20,121 nt of DNA from Helicobacteraceae bacterium (GTDB taxonomy: Bacteria; Campylobacterota; Campylobacteria; Campylobacterales; Sulfurimonadaceae): positions 1 through 20,121 of the forward strand of contig CANMHZ010000006.1 in NCBI GenBank assembly GCA_947497635.1, written 5' to 3'. The notes under the pieces are model-generated. The model saw only the letters and a list, made by a program, of their open reading frames with translations, was not told the DNA's origin and ran no database searches. Made by a program: the position numbers and the translations under genes. Every line of letters starts with the position of its first letter. The stretch's first letter is position 1. Positions 1-8,125 of this stretch are shown piece by piece.

Positions 1-25
1 CTCAAAAAGCTTAACTTAATCGCCC

Positions 26-1129
26 TCAGAACCTCTCCAAAAAAAGTTCAAACAGCGGATCTTGAAAATAATACTTGCCACTTTTAAGATCAATTACATC
101 TTTGTTCAGCAACCCCTCTACCGCCTTTTTCAAAGAAGAGCTGGTAAAATTAAATGTTGCCATCGTCTCTTTGGTGTAGATATTTTCCCCCTTTGCATAT
201 ATCAAAAGTTTCAGTGCTTTTTTTTGATATTGACTTAGATGATTCCATTCATTTAAAAAAAGATCCTCTTCCTTTTCTAATAGTGAGTCTATAGCACTTT
301 GTACCATTTCAGGTTCGACGGTATCGATTGTAGTGTTAAAAAGCTCATTGGCTATTTGCTGCGTGTAATAGGGAAACCCTTTTGAGACGCATAAAATATC
401 TCCGATACACTCGTCTGAAATATTTTTATGGTACGTCTCAAACCCATTTTTGATATATTCTCTCCATTCATCATCCTCTATTTTATCGATGGGAATATGT
501 TTGACCGATTTATAAAACGGTTTTGATTTATCGAAAAATAGGTTTTGCATAATAGATTTTTTACTTCCCAAAAAGATATACGATACCAAATCTTCGTGAT
601 GTTGTACTACCGACCTGAGTTTATCTTCGATACCCAGATTCACCACTTCTTGAAACTCATCAAATACGACAACCACCCTTTCGTTGTGATGTTTCGCATA
701 GAGGTATGGTAACTCCAACACCTCTTTCAATACAATTTTTGACTCATTGCTTGAGAAATTCAATTTAAAGCTTGGAGATCCATTTGTATCAAAATCGACA
801 GAAATATTGGGTCTAATCCCCAGTACTTTTTTGAAAAAATCGACTACTTTATCGGCGGTAGTATTAAGACTTTTTGAAATAGCATTGAAATATTCATTGA
901 TAAACTCATCCGTGTCCACGATACTCATAAAATCCAAAAATATCGTTTGGTGTTTGGTTTGTTTTAACGTGTGTAACACCAGCGATGTTTTCCCAAACCG
1001 TCTAGGGGCATAAAGAAGTATATTTAACCCTGTATCTATATCGGTTATGAGCTCTTTTGTCTCTTTGACCCTATTGCAAAAGTGAACATTATCCACCGTA
1101 CCGCCATAATGAAAAGGTCTTTTTATCAT
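26..1129 (-). CDS. MNS/Orc-like P-loop ATPase (ATPase_2-type), function unknown
   Basis: Predicted cytosolic ATP-binding protein of about 367 residues. Counting from the upstream ATG at 1141, it has a Walker A motif APRRFGKTS (45-53) and a hydrophobic strand ending in FDEFQE (160-165) as Walker B. A sensor-like LGSKKS follows at 191-196, with a KPF segment after it. The last 70 or so residues look like a winged helix (segment around YTKETMATFNF). This order matches the archaeal-type ATPase_2/MNS group of STAND-related ATPases, whose cellular role is mostly unknown. The first glycine of the classical P-loop is alanine, a variant I recall in this group. Two ATGs are possible. I prefer 1129 because GGGG lies at a fitting distance before it and the upstream ATG at 1141 has no ribosome site. 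The gene stands alone, with a large palindrome just upstream. The family call is firm, the function is not. Confidence 0.8.
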   Translation of the reverse strand: MIKRPFHYGGTVDNVHFCNRVKETKELITDIDTGLNILLYAPRRFGKTSLVLHTLKQTKHQTIFLDFMSIVDTDEFINEYFNAISKSLNTTADKVVDFFKKVLGIRPNISVDFDTNGSPSFKLNFSSNESKIVLKEVLELPYLYAKHHNERVVVVFDEFQEVVNLGIEDKLRSVVQHHEDLVSYIFLGSKKSIMQNLFFDKSKPFYKSVKHIPIDKIEDDEWREYIKNGFETYHKNISDECIGDILCVSKGFPYYTQQIANELFNTTIDTVEPEMVQSAIDSLLEKEEDLFLNEWNHLSQYQKKALKLLIYAKGENIYTKETMATFNFTSSSLKKAVEGLLNKDVIDLKSGKYYFQDPLFELFLERF

Positions 1130-1144
1130 TGAATACCCCATGAG

Positions 1145-1177
1145 TTATACTTTTGAGTATTATACTCTAAAGTATAA
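1145..1177 (-). promoter_or_regulatory. 33-bp near-perfect palindrome over the ATPase promoter
   Basis: The left arm TTATACTTTTGAGTA (1145-1159) and right arm TACTCTAAAGTATAA (1163-1177) are reverse complements at 14 of 15 positions, around a 3-base centre. On the minus strand the centre contains TATAAT (ATTATA at 1159-1164 on the plus strand), a consensus -10 box about 20-30 bases before the ATPase start codons. A dimeric repressor bound here would block the promoter. The repeat is seen directly. The promoter and operator roles are inferred. Confidence 0.6.
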
Positions 1178-1298
1178 TCAAATTATCCCGACTTAACGCT
1201 TGAACTTCGCCGTTTTCAATAGTGTAAAATTTTCAGACTATCCAAAACCAATTGTCGACCATAAAAGTAGCTCAAAACAAGCATTGGAGTATTTTCGC

Positions 1299-2831
1299 TC
1301 ATCGATACCATAGTCGCATCATGGCGGCACCCAAAAGGGCATACGCTAATTCTTGAATCCCTCCCATCCATGCACCCATCGCACCCAGTGCCAATATCAA
1401 TGCCAGCACTATCGGGCGAAGGGCATTTTGAGTATTATGGGCGATACTTTCCAACTGCATGGGTGAAAGTTCCACGACTAGCTCCCCACGACTTGCACGG
1501 CGAAGCGTTTCACGAAGCGCATGGAAATCATCGGGGAGATGTTTGACCTCATCAATAATCGTCTCTAAAATCGACTCTTTCATCCCCAATGCACGGGGGA
1601 TATTACGCTGCAAAATGGGGAGAATATCTTTTATCCCATTAAAATTTTCGATATAGGTCGTCCCAAGCCCTTCGATAATTGCACTCACCCGCAAAATATA
1701 AATGGCTTCTTGGGGAAGTTTGAACGGGAGGTTTCGCGTTTGCTCCAACACGGCAAATGCAAGCTCTTGCATACTACTGCTATCAAGAGAATCATTAGCA
1801 AATATTTCAAACATCCGTTCCGTAAATTCGGCAAGTTCCGCCGTAGGGGCATCGTAGGCAACGGTTCCCAAACGTTTGGAGGCACTCACATACGCTTCAT
1901 AATCTTGTTCATTCGCCGCACGTAGCAACTCAATGATGGCAATACGTGTCGAATTTGTGACCCGTTTTACCATTCCAAAATCGAGTAATACTAGCTGACC
2001 TTGAGGGGTAACGAGAAGATTTCCAGGATGAGGATCAGCGTGAAAATAGCCTTGAACCAACATTTGATCGGTATAAAAACGGACGAGTTTATCGATAATG
2101 GGAATAATGTCGATACCGCTTTTCGTTATATTTTCCCGATCATCAAACCGCCACCCCTCCTCATAACTCATCACCAGTGCATCATCACAACTGTATTGGG
2201 AATAGGCTTTGGGGAAAATAACGCCTGATGATGCGTAGATATGTGAAAACTTTTCCAAATTAGCACGTTCTTGATTCATACTGCACTCTTGAACAATCAT
2301 CACGGAAAATTCTGCAATAACCGACTCAACCGAATGACGGGTCGTATGCGAAAAAAGGGGTCTAAATATGCGGTTAAAGAAAGAGACAATACGAATATCA
2401 GCACGAACACGCTTCTCTATCCCCTCACGTCGAAGCTTTACCGCAACTTTCGTTTCCTCATCCAGCCACGCTTCATGTACTTGACCTATGGAGGCAGAGG
2501 CTATTGGTGTTGGATTAAAACGGATAAAAGGGAGCGTATCAAAAGCTCGGTGCATTACTCTCTCATACTCATCGTTGGACATAGGGGGGAGATCGTCATG
2601 GAGTGTTTTGAGGGCGCTGAGATACTGTGGATCGAAAAAATCATTACGAGTAGCAAGAACCTGAGCCAGTTTTATAAAACTTGCCCCAAGCTCACTAATC
2701 GTATGTGCAAGATTTTGAGCCGATAGGGGAGAAACTCCCAAGAATCGAGGCTTCTTTTTAATCAGAAGATAAAAGGAAAGGAGAAGTCGAAAGACACTCC
2801 ACAACCGATAAGGCGAATACATCCGTCTCAC
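1299..2831 (-). CDS. ubiB: ABC1/UbiB (AarF/ADCK) family atypical kinase-like protein
   Basis: 510-residue UbiB-family protein. Visible signatures are KLAQ at 54-57 (family KxGQ), the alanine-rich loop ASAS plus IGQVHEA (111-121), the VAVK lysine (129-132), HADPHPGN (264-271) and DFG (284-286). Two hydrophobic helices near the C-terminus (about 470-505) fit membrane anchoring. UbiB/COQ8 proteins are ATPases that support quinone and lipid metabolism. Campylobacterota mainly use menaquinone, so the exact role here need not be ubiquinone synthesis. The glycine of KxGQ is alanine, which is unusual. I chose the GTG start at 2831 because it overlaps the stop of the upstream phasin-like gene as GTGA, suggesting translational coupling. 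An ATG three codons further in has no ribosome-site spacing. The family is certain, the substrate unknown. Confidence 0.88.
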   Translation of the reverse strand: MRRMYSPYRLWSVFRLLLSFYLLIKKKPRFLGVSPLSAQNLAHTISELGASFIKLAQVLATRNDFFDPQYLSALKTLHDDLPPMSNDEYERVMHRAFDTLPFIRFNPTPIASASIGQVHEAWLDEETKVAVKLRREGIEKRVRADIRIVSFFNRIFRPLFSHTTRHSVESVIAEFSVMIVQECSMNQERANLEKFSHIYASSGVIFPKAYSQYSCDDALVMSYEEGWRFDDRENITKSGIDIIPIIDKLVRFYTDQMLVQGYFHADPHPGNLLVTPQGQLVLLDFGMVKRVTNSTRIAIIELLRAANEQDYEAYVSASKRLGTVAYDAPTAELAEFTERMFEIFANDSLDSSSMQELAFAVLEQTRNLPFKLPQEAIYILRVSAIIEGLGTTYIENFNGIKDILPILQRNIPRALGMKESILETIIDEVKHLPDDFHALRETLRRASRGELVVELSPMQLESIAHNTQNALRPIVLALILALGAMGAWMGGIQELAYALLGAAMMRLWYR

Positions 2832-3082
2832 GATTTTAACGCTTCAATGTCCTTTTTGGTCGCAAGCCCCAGTTCTTCGATTACCTCTTTAATCGCCGTT
2901 TTTAGTTCCTCTTTGAGACGGTTCTCTTCGTTCTCACCCTTCGTCTTGAGACTTTCCAAAAAGCTTTTACTGTCAGTTGTATTGATTTTTCCTTTTTCTT
3001 CTAGCTTTTTGAGTTCCTCTTCTACTTTCTCTTTAATCAACAACGCGCCGCCCATTCCAGTCAATAACAGTTCTTTTAACAT
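2828..3082 (-). CDS. small phasin-like coiled-coil protein (COG3937-type)
   Basis: 84-residue, lysine- and glutamate-rich helical protein. A short hydrophobic start (LKELLLTGMGGALLIKEK) is followed by a long charged amphipathic coil and the ending LGLATKKDIEAL. This layout matches the 'polyhydroxyalkanoate synthesis regulator phasin' family (COG3937), a name that rests on similarity and does not prove a link to storage granules. The ATG at 3082 was chosen because GGAG lies 6 bases before it. A GTG four codons upstream would place the ribosome site inside the gene. The stop codon overlaps the GTG start of the UbiB-like gene, so the two are probably co-translated. The small protein may bind or scaffold the kinase at the membrane, but that is inference. 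Confidence 0.72.
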   Translation of the reverse strand: MLKELLLTGMGGALLIKEKVEEELKKLEEKGKINTTDSKSFLESLKTKGENEENRLKEELKTAIKEVIEELGLATKKDIEALKS

Positions 3083-3112
3083 AATACACTCCACTAAGAA
3101 ATTTTCTAAGGT

Positions 3113-3118
3113 ATTATA
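3113..3118 (-). promoter_or_regulatory. candidate -10 box for the phasin-ubiB pair
   Basis: On the minus strand this reads TATAAT, about 31 bases before the phasin-like ATG at 3082. No good -35 box is seen, which is common for Campylobacterota sigma70 promoters. The call rests on the motif and its position only. Confidence 0.4.
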
Positions 3119-3211
3119 GACCTCAACAAGGAAATATTGGGAGAGTTTTTTTGTCGATTAGTGCTCTGGCTGTATATCTTTGCAACATCTCCCAAAGCTA
3201 TTGAAAAAAGA

Positions 3212-3240
3212 TTGACGAAATGACACAAATAAGGTACGAA
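3212..3240 (+). promoter_or_regulatory. weak candidate promoter for the thiamine operon
   Basis: TTGACG (3212-3217) is followed after 17 bases by TACGAA (3235-3240). The -35 box is good and the -10 poor. The leader to the thiD ATG at 3294 would be about 45-50 bases and is too short for a TPP riboswitch. I see no other regulatory motif in this leader. Confidence 0.3.
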
Positions 3241-3293
3241 TAAATTGCTTTTCTTTTTACAATTCTTTCTATATTTATATAGGAGAATAGCAC

Positions 3294-4064
3294 ATGAAAG
3301 TCGTCCTAACGATTGCAGGCTCTGACAGCAGCGGCGGTGCTGGAATTCAAGCCGATCTCAAAACATTTGAAGCCTTCGGAGTATTTGGTACTTCTGCCAT
3401 AACTGTTTTAACGGCTCAAAACACAACGGGTGTTCAACATATTTTTCCGCTTCCTTTGGATTTTATTGCACAGCAAATTCACAGTGTCTTGAATGACTTC
3501 GAGATTAGCGCAATCAAAATAGGAATGCTCTACGATGGAGCTATTATCCGTATGGTCACACAGATAGTAGCTCCATTAAACATCCCTATTGTCCTTGATC
3601 CTGTTTGTATTTCCAAAGCAGGCTCACTATTACTTCAGGATGATGCTGTTGATGCGTTACGTGATCTCTCCCGTATTGTCACACTCAGCACCCCCAATTT
3701 GAACGAAGCCTATCGCCTTTTTGGATACAAAAGTGGTGATACCGATTCACTCCAAACACTCATTTCCCACCCTGCTCCTGTACTTATCAAAAATCATATA
3801 CTAAACACTATTAGCATTGACTTACTCTATTTTGGACACCAAAAACGGGTCTTTACCTCCGAACTAATTGATAGCACTAATCTGCACGGAGCGGGATGTT
3901 CTCTCTCTTCCGCAATAGCTGCGAATCTTGCGCTGGGGTATTGTCTTGAAGAGTCCATTGATCGCTCTAAAGTGTTCATTACCGAAGCTATCCGTCATGC
4001 TCCCTCCATCGGTCATGGCGCTGGACCTATAAATCATAAAGGAGGAGGAGCATATGTTGCATAA
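3294..4064 (+). CDS. thiD: hydroxymethylpyrimidine/phosphomethylpyrimidine kinase ThiD
   Basis: 256-residue cytosolic kinase that phosphorylates HMP and HMP-P to HMP-PP, the pyrimidine half of thiamine. The N-terminus has the ribokinase-fold ThiD signature AGSDSSGGAGIQADLKT (8-24), followed by the family segment TVLTAQNTTGVQ. Near the C-terminus HGAGCSLSSA (198-207) is the anion-hole and catalytic-cysteine motif. The usual form is GTGC, here GAGC with Cys202 kept. Length is normal for the family. The ATG at 3294 has GGAG 8 bases upstream. The 3' end overlaps thiE by 11 bases, and the last codons (a lysine and a run of glycines) contain the purine-rich ribosome site for thiE. First gene of a three-gene thiamine operon. 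Confidence 0.95.
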   Translation: MKVVLTIAGSDSSGGAGIQADLKTFEAFGVFGTSAITVLTAQNTTGVQHIFPLPLDFIAQQIHSVLNDFEISAIKIGMLYDGAIIRMVTQIVAPLNIPIVLDPVCISKAGSLLLQDDAVDALRDLSRIVTLSTPNLNEAYRLFGYKSGDTDSLQTLISHPAPVLIKNHILNTISIDLLYFGHQKRVFTSELIDSTNLHGAGCSLSSAIAANLALGYCLEESIDRSKVFITEAIRHAPSIGHGAGPINHKGGGAYVA

Positions 4065-4668
4065 GGGAATTTACGCTATCACTGACGAAATACTAACCCC
4101 AAGTCACACTATTTTGGCTCAAGTAGAAGCTGCTTTAGAGGGTGGAATCAAACTGTTACAGTACCGTAATAAGACAGCACACGATGAAGAGGTAGAAGTA
4201 CTCTGTATTGAGCTACAGAATCTTTGCCGTCTGTATAATGTCTCTTTTGTCATTGATGATCGCCCCTATTTGGCTCAAAAAATCGGCGCAGATGGTCTTC
4301 ATATCGGTAAAAATGATATGGCTCTAAGCGAAGCACGTGCTATTTTCACCCAAGGCTTTATCGGCGTATCGTGCTATGGAAGCATCACAAAAGCACTCGA
4401 AGCACAAAATGAGGGAGCCAATTACGTCGCCTTTGGCTCATTCTTTCCCTCACCGACCAAACCCCTCTCTGGGATTGTCCCAATAAGTGTAATCCAAAAG
4501 GCGAAAGAAGCCCTCTCAATACCTGTTTGCGCCATCGGGGGGATCAATATCACCAACATCCATGAAATTGCCGCCACACACCCCGATATGATTAGCGTTG
4601 TTAGTGCCGTATGGGATGGCGATATTCGACGCAATATTAAACAACTCAAACAAGGAATGTCCGTATGA
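4054..4668 (+). CDS. thiE: thiamine-phosphate synthase ThiE
   Basis: 204-residue TIM-barrel enzyme that joins HMP-PP to thiazole phosphate to give thiamine phosphate. Family motifs visible are QYRNK (36-40), FVIDDRPYLA (65-74), GLHIGKNDM (81-89), GVSCYGS (104-110), VAFGSFFPSPTK (125-136) and VCAIGGIN (158-165). These supply the pyrophosphate and Mg sites. The GQxD signature is GKND here, keeping the aspartate. Length is typical. The start is set by a strong GGAGGAGG site inside the end of thiD. The stop overlaps the next ATG as ATGA, so all three genes of the operon are likely coupled. I see no thiazole-synthesis genes (thiG/S/H) in the window, so the thiazole partner must be made elsewhere or salvaged. 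Confidence 0.95.
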   Translation: MLHKGIYAITDEILTPSHTILAQVEAALEGGIKLLQYRNKTAHDEEVEVLCIELQNLCRLYNVSFVIDDRPYLAQKIGADGLHIGKNDMALSEARAIFTQGFIGVSCYGSITKALEAQNEGANYVAFGSFFPSPTKPLSGIVPISVIQKAKEALSIPVCAIGGINITNIHEIAATHPDMISVVSAVWDGDIRRNIKQLKQGMSV

Positions 4669-5543
4669 AATTACACCTCGCCATCGAATGGTTTTTAAAT
4701 CCAGATCACCTCCCTTTTATTGTCGCGCAACGAAAAGGAATTTTTGAGAAATACGGGGTTGAGTTTTCTCTGATCGAACCCGATGAACACTACGACGGAC
4801 TTGAGGAGCTCAAGAAAGGCTCCATTGAATTCGCTACCAATGAACCCCTTCATCTCATAGAACAGTTTGATGAAAATTTTCTCTCATTGGGGATATTTTT
4901 CGAGACTAAAAGGGGCGTTTTACTCAAAGCTTCCTCTTATGACAAACTCAAAAATGGTGAATCCATCACGGTCACTACCCCTGTTTCGAATGAGACGACA
5001 AACGCTATTGGCTTTGAGATTATCCGTCGCTTTTATGCCAAAGAAGGAGTCGATGTCAAACCTAGCAAAGTCACTTTTGTCCCTAACGGATTCGAACATC
5101 TGAAATATATGAACGAAGGAGCGGATGCAGGATGGCTTTATTTTTATAACTTTGAAGGGATAGAAGCCCAACATGAAGAAATGGAAGTGCTTTACTTGGA
5201 TGCCAATACAGCTGGATTTTCGAACTTTAGCGCCCTTGATATTTTTGTCAATAAATCATTTTATCAAAATAACACCTCTGTATGCGAAGCATTTATAACG
5301 GCGGTCAAAGAGGCGATTTGTTTTATACAGAAAAATCCAGATGATGCGATGAACGAGTATTATACCTACACCGATACACAAAGCTCACCTCTAATGGATG
5401 ACATTCTACGTGCAACGATAGAGTGTTTCAATCCAACTTTTACCTCTAGTTATGCGCAAGAGCTTCCTATATTGGAATTTTTTAAAGAGATTGGGATTAC
5501 CACATTGGATACACAGCGATTCAAAACGGCATTTTTAGGATGA
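4665..5543 (+). CDS. cytosolic THI5/NMT1-like protein, possible HMP-P synthase
   Basis: 292-residue protein of the THI5/NMT1-SsuA periplasmic-binding fold. The start resembles yeast Thi5 and ThiY: EWFLNPDHLPFIVAQRKGIF (8-27), then a two-lobe binding-protein layout with ADAGWLYFYNFEG (153-165) in the hinge and ligand region. It has no signal peptide or lipobox and no neighbouring permease or ATPase gene, so it is probably cytosolic. By eye, His63 in NEPLH (59-63) lines up with yeast Thi5 His66, the residue that donates the pyrimidine. Asn59 replaces Lys62, and there is no CCCFC iron motif. Its ATGA overlap with thiE and its place after thiD argue for a role in making or delivering the pyrimidine. 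Alternatives are a pyrimidine-binding carrier, or an old transporter subunit that lost its leader. Fold certain, catalytic role unproven. Confidence 0.75.
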   Translation: MKLHLAIEWFLNPDHLPFIVAQRKGIFEKYGVEFSLIEPDEHYDGLEELKKGSIEFATNEPLHLIEQFDENFLSLGIFFETKRGVLLKASSYDKLKNGESITVTTPVSNETTNAIGFEIIRRFYAKEGVDVKPSKVTFVPNGFEHLKYMNEGADAGWLYFYNFEGIEAQHEEMEVLYLDANTAGFSNFSALDIFVNKSFYQNNTSVCEAFITAVKEAICFIQKNPDDAMNEYYTYTDTQSSPLMDDILRATIECFNPTFTSSYAQELPILEFFKEIGITTLDTQRFKTAFLG

Positions 5544-5574
5544 GGATAAACTTTTATTGAAAAGAGAGAAGAAA

Positions 5575-5594
5575 TTTCCCGCAAAAGCGGGAAA
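5575..5594 (-). terminator. likely rho-independent terminator of grpE-dnaK
   Basis: A perfect 8-bp stem, TTTCCCGC and GCGGGAAA, encloses an AAAA loop (TTTT on the minus strand). It lies 18 bases past the dnaK stop. The minus-strand sequence after it is T-rich (TTTCTTCTCTCTTTTC); the plus-strand side is purine-rich, so it should act on dnaK and not on the thiamine operon. Confidence 0.7.
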
Positions 5595-5612
5595 GGAAAG
5601 AAAGAGAAATAA

Positions 5613-7490
5613 TTATTCGATTTCAGCGTCGATAACGTCGTCATCTTTTTTTGCTGATGAAGAAGCAGCTTCGCCGCCTTCGTTTTGTTTGTACATTTGC
5701 TCTGCCATTTTATGACTTGCATCGGCTAGTTTTTTCGTTGCCGCTTCGATTTGCTCTTTGGTAGAATTGGTATCTTTCAATACTGCTTTTAACTCTTCAA
5801 GCGCTGATTCAATTGTCGCTTTTTCGGTTGCGTCAATTTTATCACCCATCTCTTCAAGAGATTTTTCCGTTTGGTTTGCCAACGCATCCGCTTGGTTACG
5901 AAGATCAACTACTTCTTTGCGTTTTGCATCTTCTGCTTTGTGGTTTTCTGCGTCTTGAACCATTTTATTGATCTCTTCTTCGCTCAACCCGCTTGACCCA
6001 GTGATTTTGATCTCTTGGGTTTTACCGGTCCCTTTATCGCTTGCAGATACGGTCAAAATACCATTTGCATCAATGTCAAACGTTACTTCGATTTGTGGTA
6101 CACCACGGCGTGCTGATGGGATACCAGTAAGTTCGAACAATCCAAGTGATTTGTTATCACGGGCAAACTCACGCTCACCTTGACCAACTGAGATAGAAAC
6201 CGCTGGTTGGTTATCTTCTGCTGTTGAGAAAACTTGTGATTTTTTCACAGGAATAGTCGTCCCTTTTTCGATGATTTTCGTCATAACACCGCCAAGTGTT
6301 TCGATCCCAAGTGAAAGAGGGGTAACGTCAAGAAGAAGAACATCTTTGACATCTCCACGTAATACTCCACCTTGGATAGCAGCACCTGCAGCAACAACTT
6401 CATCAGGATTTACCCCTTTGTTAAGTGTTTTACCGCCGAACTCATCGGAAACCATTTTTTGTGCCAAAGGAAGACGTGTTGAACCCCCAACCATGATGAC
6501 TTCATTGATCTCACTGTTTTTCATCCCCGCATCTTTCATCGCCGTTTTGATATGAGAAATAGTCTCTTTGATAAGTCCCTCAATCATCCCTTCGAATTTT
6601 GCACGAGTAAGTTTAAGTACCAAGTGTTTTGGTCCTGTTGCATCCGCTGTGATAAACGGAAGATTGATTTCGGTCTCTTCAGCGGATGAAAGCTCTTTTT
6701 TTGCATTTTCAGCTGCATCTTTAAGACGTTGAAGCGCCATTTTGTCCGCTTTTAGATCAATACCGTGATCCGATTTGAACTCACTTGCCAAAAAGTCAAC
6801 GATTTTATTATCGAAATCATCTCCACCCAAGAACGCATTTCCATCGGTAGAAAGAACTTCAAATGTACCTTCTGAGATTTCAAGAACCGTAACGTCGAAC
6901 GTTCCGCCACCCAAATCGTAAACAAGAACTTTTTCATCTGCTTTTGAATCCAACCCATAGGCAAGAGCAGAAGCTGTTGGTTCGTTGATGATACGAAGAA
7001 CGTTCAATCCAGCAATTGTACCCGCCTCTTTGGTTGCTTTACGTTGTGCATCATTGAAGTATGCAGGAACCGTAATAACCGCATCACTTACCGCTTGACC
7101 AAGATATGACTCAGCATCCGCTTTCAATTTTGAAAGAATTTTTGCTGAAATTTCTTGTGGCGTATACACTTTACCTGCAACGTCAACTGCAGCCATACCG
7201 TTTTTATCAACGATTTTATAGGTAACTTTATCGTGCGCCTCTTTCGCTTTTTCTTCGTTCATCAAAAGACCCATGATACGTTTTACCGAGTAAATCGTTT
7301 TATCAGGGTTTGTGATCGCTTGACGTTTTGCAGGATCTCCTACAAGGATCTCCCCTTTATCCGTAAATGCAACGACTGATGGAGTTGTATTTTTACCCTC
7401 TTTATTAGGGATAATTTTAGCTTCTCCACCTTCGTAGACAGCAACACATGAATTTGTAGTTCCTAAATCGATTCCAATTACTTTTGACAT
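5613..7490 (-). CDS. dnaK: molecular chaperone DnaK (Hsp70)
   Basis: 625-residue Hsp70 chaperone, an ATP-driven cytosolic holdase and foldase working with GrpE and DnaJ. The ATPase domain shows phosphate loop 1 [10 protein letters not shown] (5-14), [17 protein letters not shown] (141-157) and phosphate loop 2 DLGGGTFDV (192-200), then VGGSTRLP. The interdomain linker is [15 protein letters not shown] (about 385). A substrate-binding domain follows, then a helical lid and the acidic tail ending DVIDAEIE. Full length for a bacterial DnaK. The ATG at 7490 has AAGGAA upstream and lies 30 bases after grpE, so the two are co-transcribed. That spacer holds three GTTTT units on the plus strand. A terminator hairpin follows the stop. 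No odd residues seen. Confidence 0.98.
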   Translation of the reverse strand: MSKVIGIDLGTTNSCVAVYEGGEAKIIPNKEGKNTTPSVVAFTDKGEILVGDPAKRQAITNPDKTIYSVKRIMGLLMNEEKAKEAHDKVTYKIVDKNGMAAVDVAGKVYTPQEISAKILSKLKADAESYLGQAVSDAVITVPAYFNDAQRKATKEAGTIAGLNVLRIINEPTASALAYGLDSKADEKVLVYDLGGGTFDVTVLEISEGTFEVLSTDGNAFLGGDDFDNKIVDFLASEFKSDHGIDLKADKMALQRLKDAAENAKKELSSAEETEINLPFITADATGPKHLVLKLTRAKFEGMIEGLIKETISHIKTAMKDAGMKNSEINEVIMVGGSTRLPLAQKMVSDEFGGKTLNKGVNPDEVVAAGAAIQGGVLRGDVKDVLLLDVTPLSLGIETLGGVMTKIIEKGTTIPVKKSQVFSTAEDNQPAVSISVGQGEREFARDNKSLGLFELTGIPSARRGVPQIEVTFDIDANGILTVSASDKGTGKTQEIKITGSSGLSEEEINKMVQDAENHKAEDAKRKEVVDLRNQADALANQTEKSLEEMGDKIDATEKATIESALEELKAVLKDTNSTKEQIEAATKKLADASHKMAEQMYKQNEGGEAASSSAKKDDDVIDAEIE

Positions 7491-7503
7491 AATATATTCC
7501 TTT

Positions 7504-7518
7504 GTTTTGTTTTGTTTT
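7504..7518. repeat. short tandem repeat (GTTTT)x3 in the grpE-dnaK spacer
   Basis: Three exact copies of GTTTT (AAAAC in the mRNA sense) lie just upstream of the dnaK ribosome site. Number changes would alter the spacing between grpE stop and dnaK site. Three units is near what chance gives in AT-rich DNA. Confidence 0.5.
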
Positions 7519-7520
7519 AT

Positions 7521-8060
7521 TTAATTTGCTATTACAACCATTGCATCGCGCAATGTTCGCTCTTTATATCGAAACCCTTTTTGAAACGTGTTTACGATAT
7601 CACCACTTTCGTGAGCATCACTGTCTACACGTTGTACGGCATTGTGAATATCAGGATTAAACGGCTCGGACTCATCCACAGGGGTTACACCGTGTTTTTC
7701 AAGAACACTCAAAAGCTGTTTCATCGTAAGTTCAACACCCTCTTTAAGTTTTTCAAGTAATACATTCGCATCCGCCTCAATCGCTGTAGCACCAATCGCC
7801 ATAGAAAGCGAATCAACAACAGGGATCAAGTCTTTTGCAAACTTCTCATTTGAATATTCTAATGCTTGATACTTCTCACGCTCAAGACGCTTTTTGATGT
7901 TATCAAAATCAGCATGCACACGTGCATATTTATCTTGCAATGATGCCAGTTGGGCTTGAGTCGTTTCCAACTCAGTCAATGGCTCCGCAACAATCTCTTC
8001 ATTCTCATTAAGAATGGTTTGCTCTTCTGTGATATTCTCTTCATTTAGTTCTGTTGACAT
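7521..8060 (-). CDS. grpE: nucleotide exchange factor GrpE
   Basis: 179-residue co-chaperone that releases ADP from DnaK. It has an acidic, disordered-looking N-terminus (about 1-35), a long coiled-coil helix containing HADFDNIKKRLEREK (about 49-63), and the C-terminal beta domain with NPDIHNAVQRV and the ending RTLRDAMVVIAN. All are standard for GrpE and the length is normal. The ATG at 8060 follows an AAGGAG site with rather long spacing (about 12 bases). It is first in a grpE-dnaK operon. In H. pylori and C. jejuni hrcA precedes grpE, whereas here there is no hrcA before the oppositely oriented gene at 8333. A sigma70-type promoter with a HAIR-like repeat lies upstream, suggesting HspR control. 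Confidence 0.95.
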   Translation of the reverse strand: MSTELNEENITEEQTILNENEEIVAEPLTELETTQAQLASLQDKYARVHADFDNIKKRLEREKYQALEYSNEKFAKDLIPVVDSLSMAIGATAIEADANVLLEKLKEGVELTMKQLLSVLEKHGVTPVDESEPFNPDIHNAVQRVDSDAHESGDIVNTFQKGFRYKERTLRDAMVVIAN

Positions 8061-8095
8061 AATCTTTTAAAGCTCCTTTATTGAAATCCAGCGTT

Positions 8096-8125
8096 ATTAT
8101 AATACATTGAGTCAACCATTGTCAA
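8096..8125 (-). promoter_or_regulatory. sigma70-type promoter of grpE-dnaK
   Basis: On the minus strand TTGACA (plus 8120-8125) and TATAAT (plus 8096-8101) are both exact consensus boxes, separated by 18 bases. Transcription would start near 8089, giving a leader of about 30 bases before the grpE ATG. This is the clearest promoter in the window. Confidence 0.75.

Noticed and set aside
1180..1260. Possible gene remnant on the minus strand reading YTIENGEVQAL
   Set aside because: The frame is closed by stops within about 20 codons on both sides, has no start codon, and I cannot tie it to a named family.
2271..2726. Open frame of 151 codons on the plus strand opposite the UbiB-like gene
   Set aside because: It lies fully antisense to a gene with clear family motifs, has no recognisable domain or ribosome site, and its composition reads as a shadow of the coding strand.
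3119..3293. TPP riboswitch before thiD
   Set aside because: The leader lacks the CTGAGA core and the second conserved helix of the TPP aptamer, and the likely transcript start leaves too little room.
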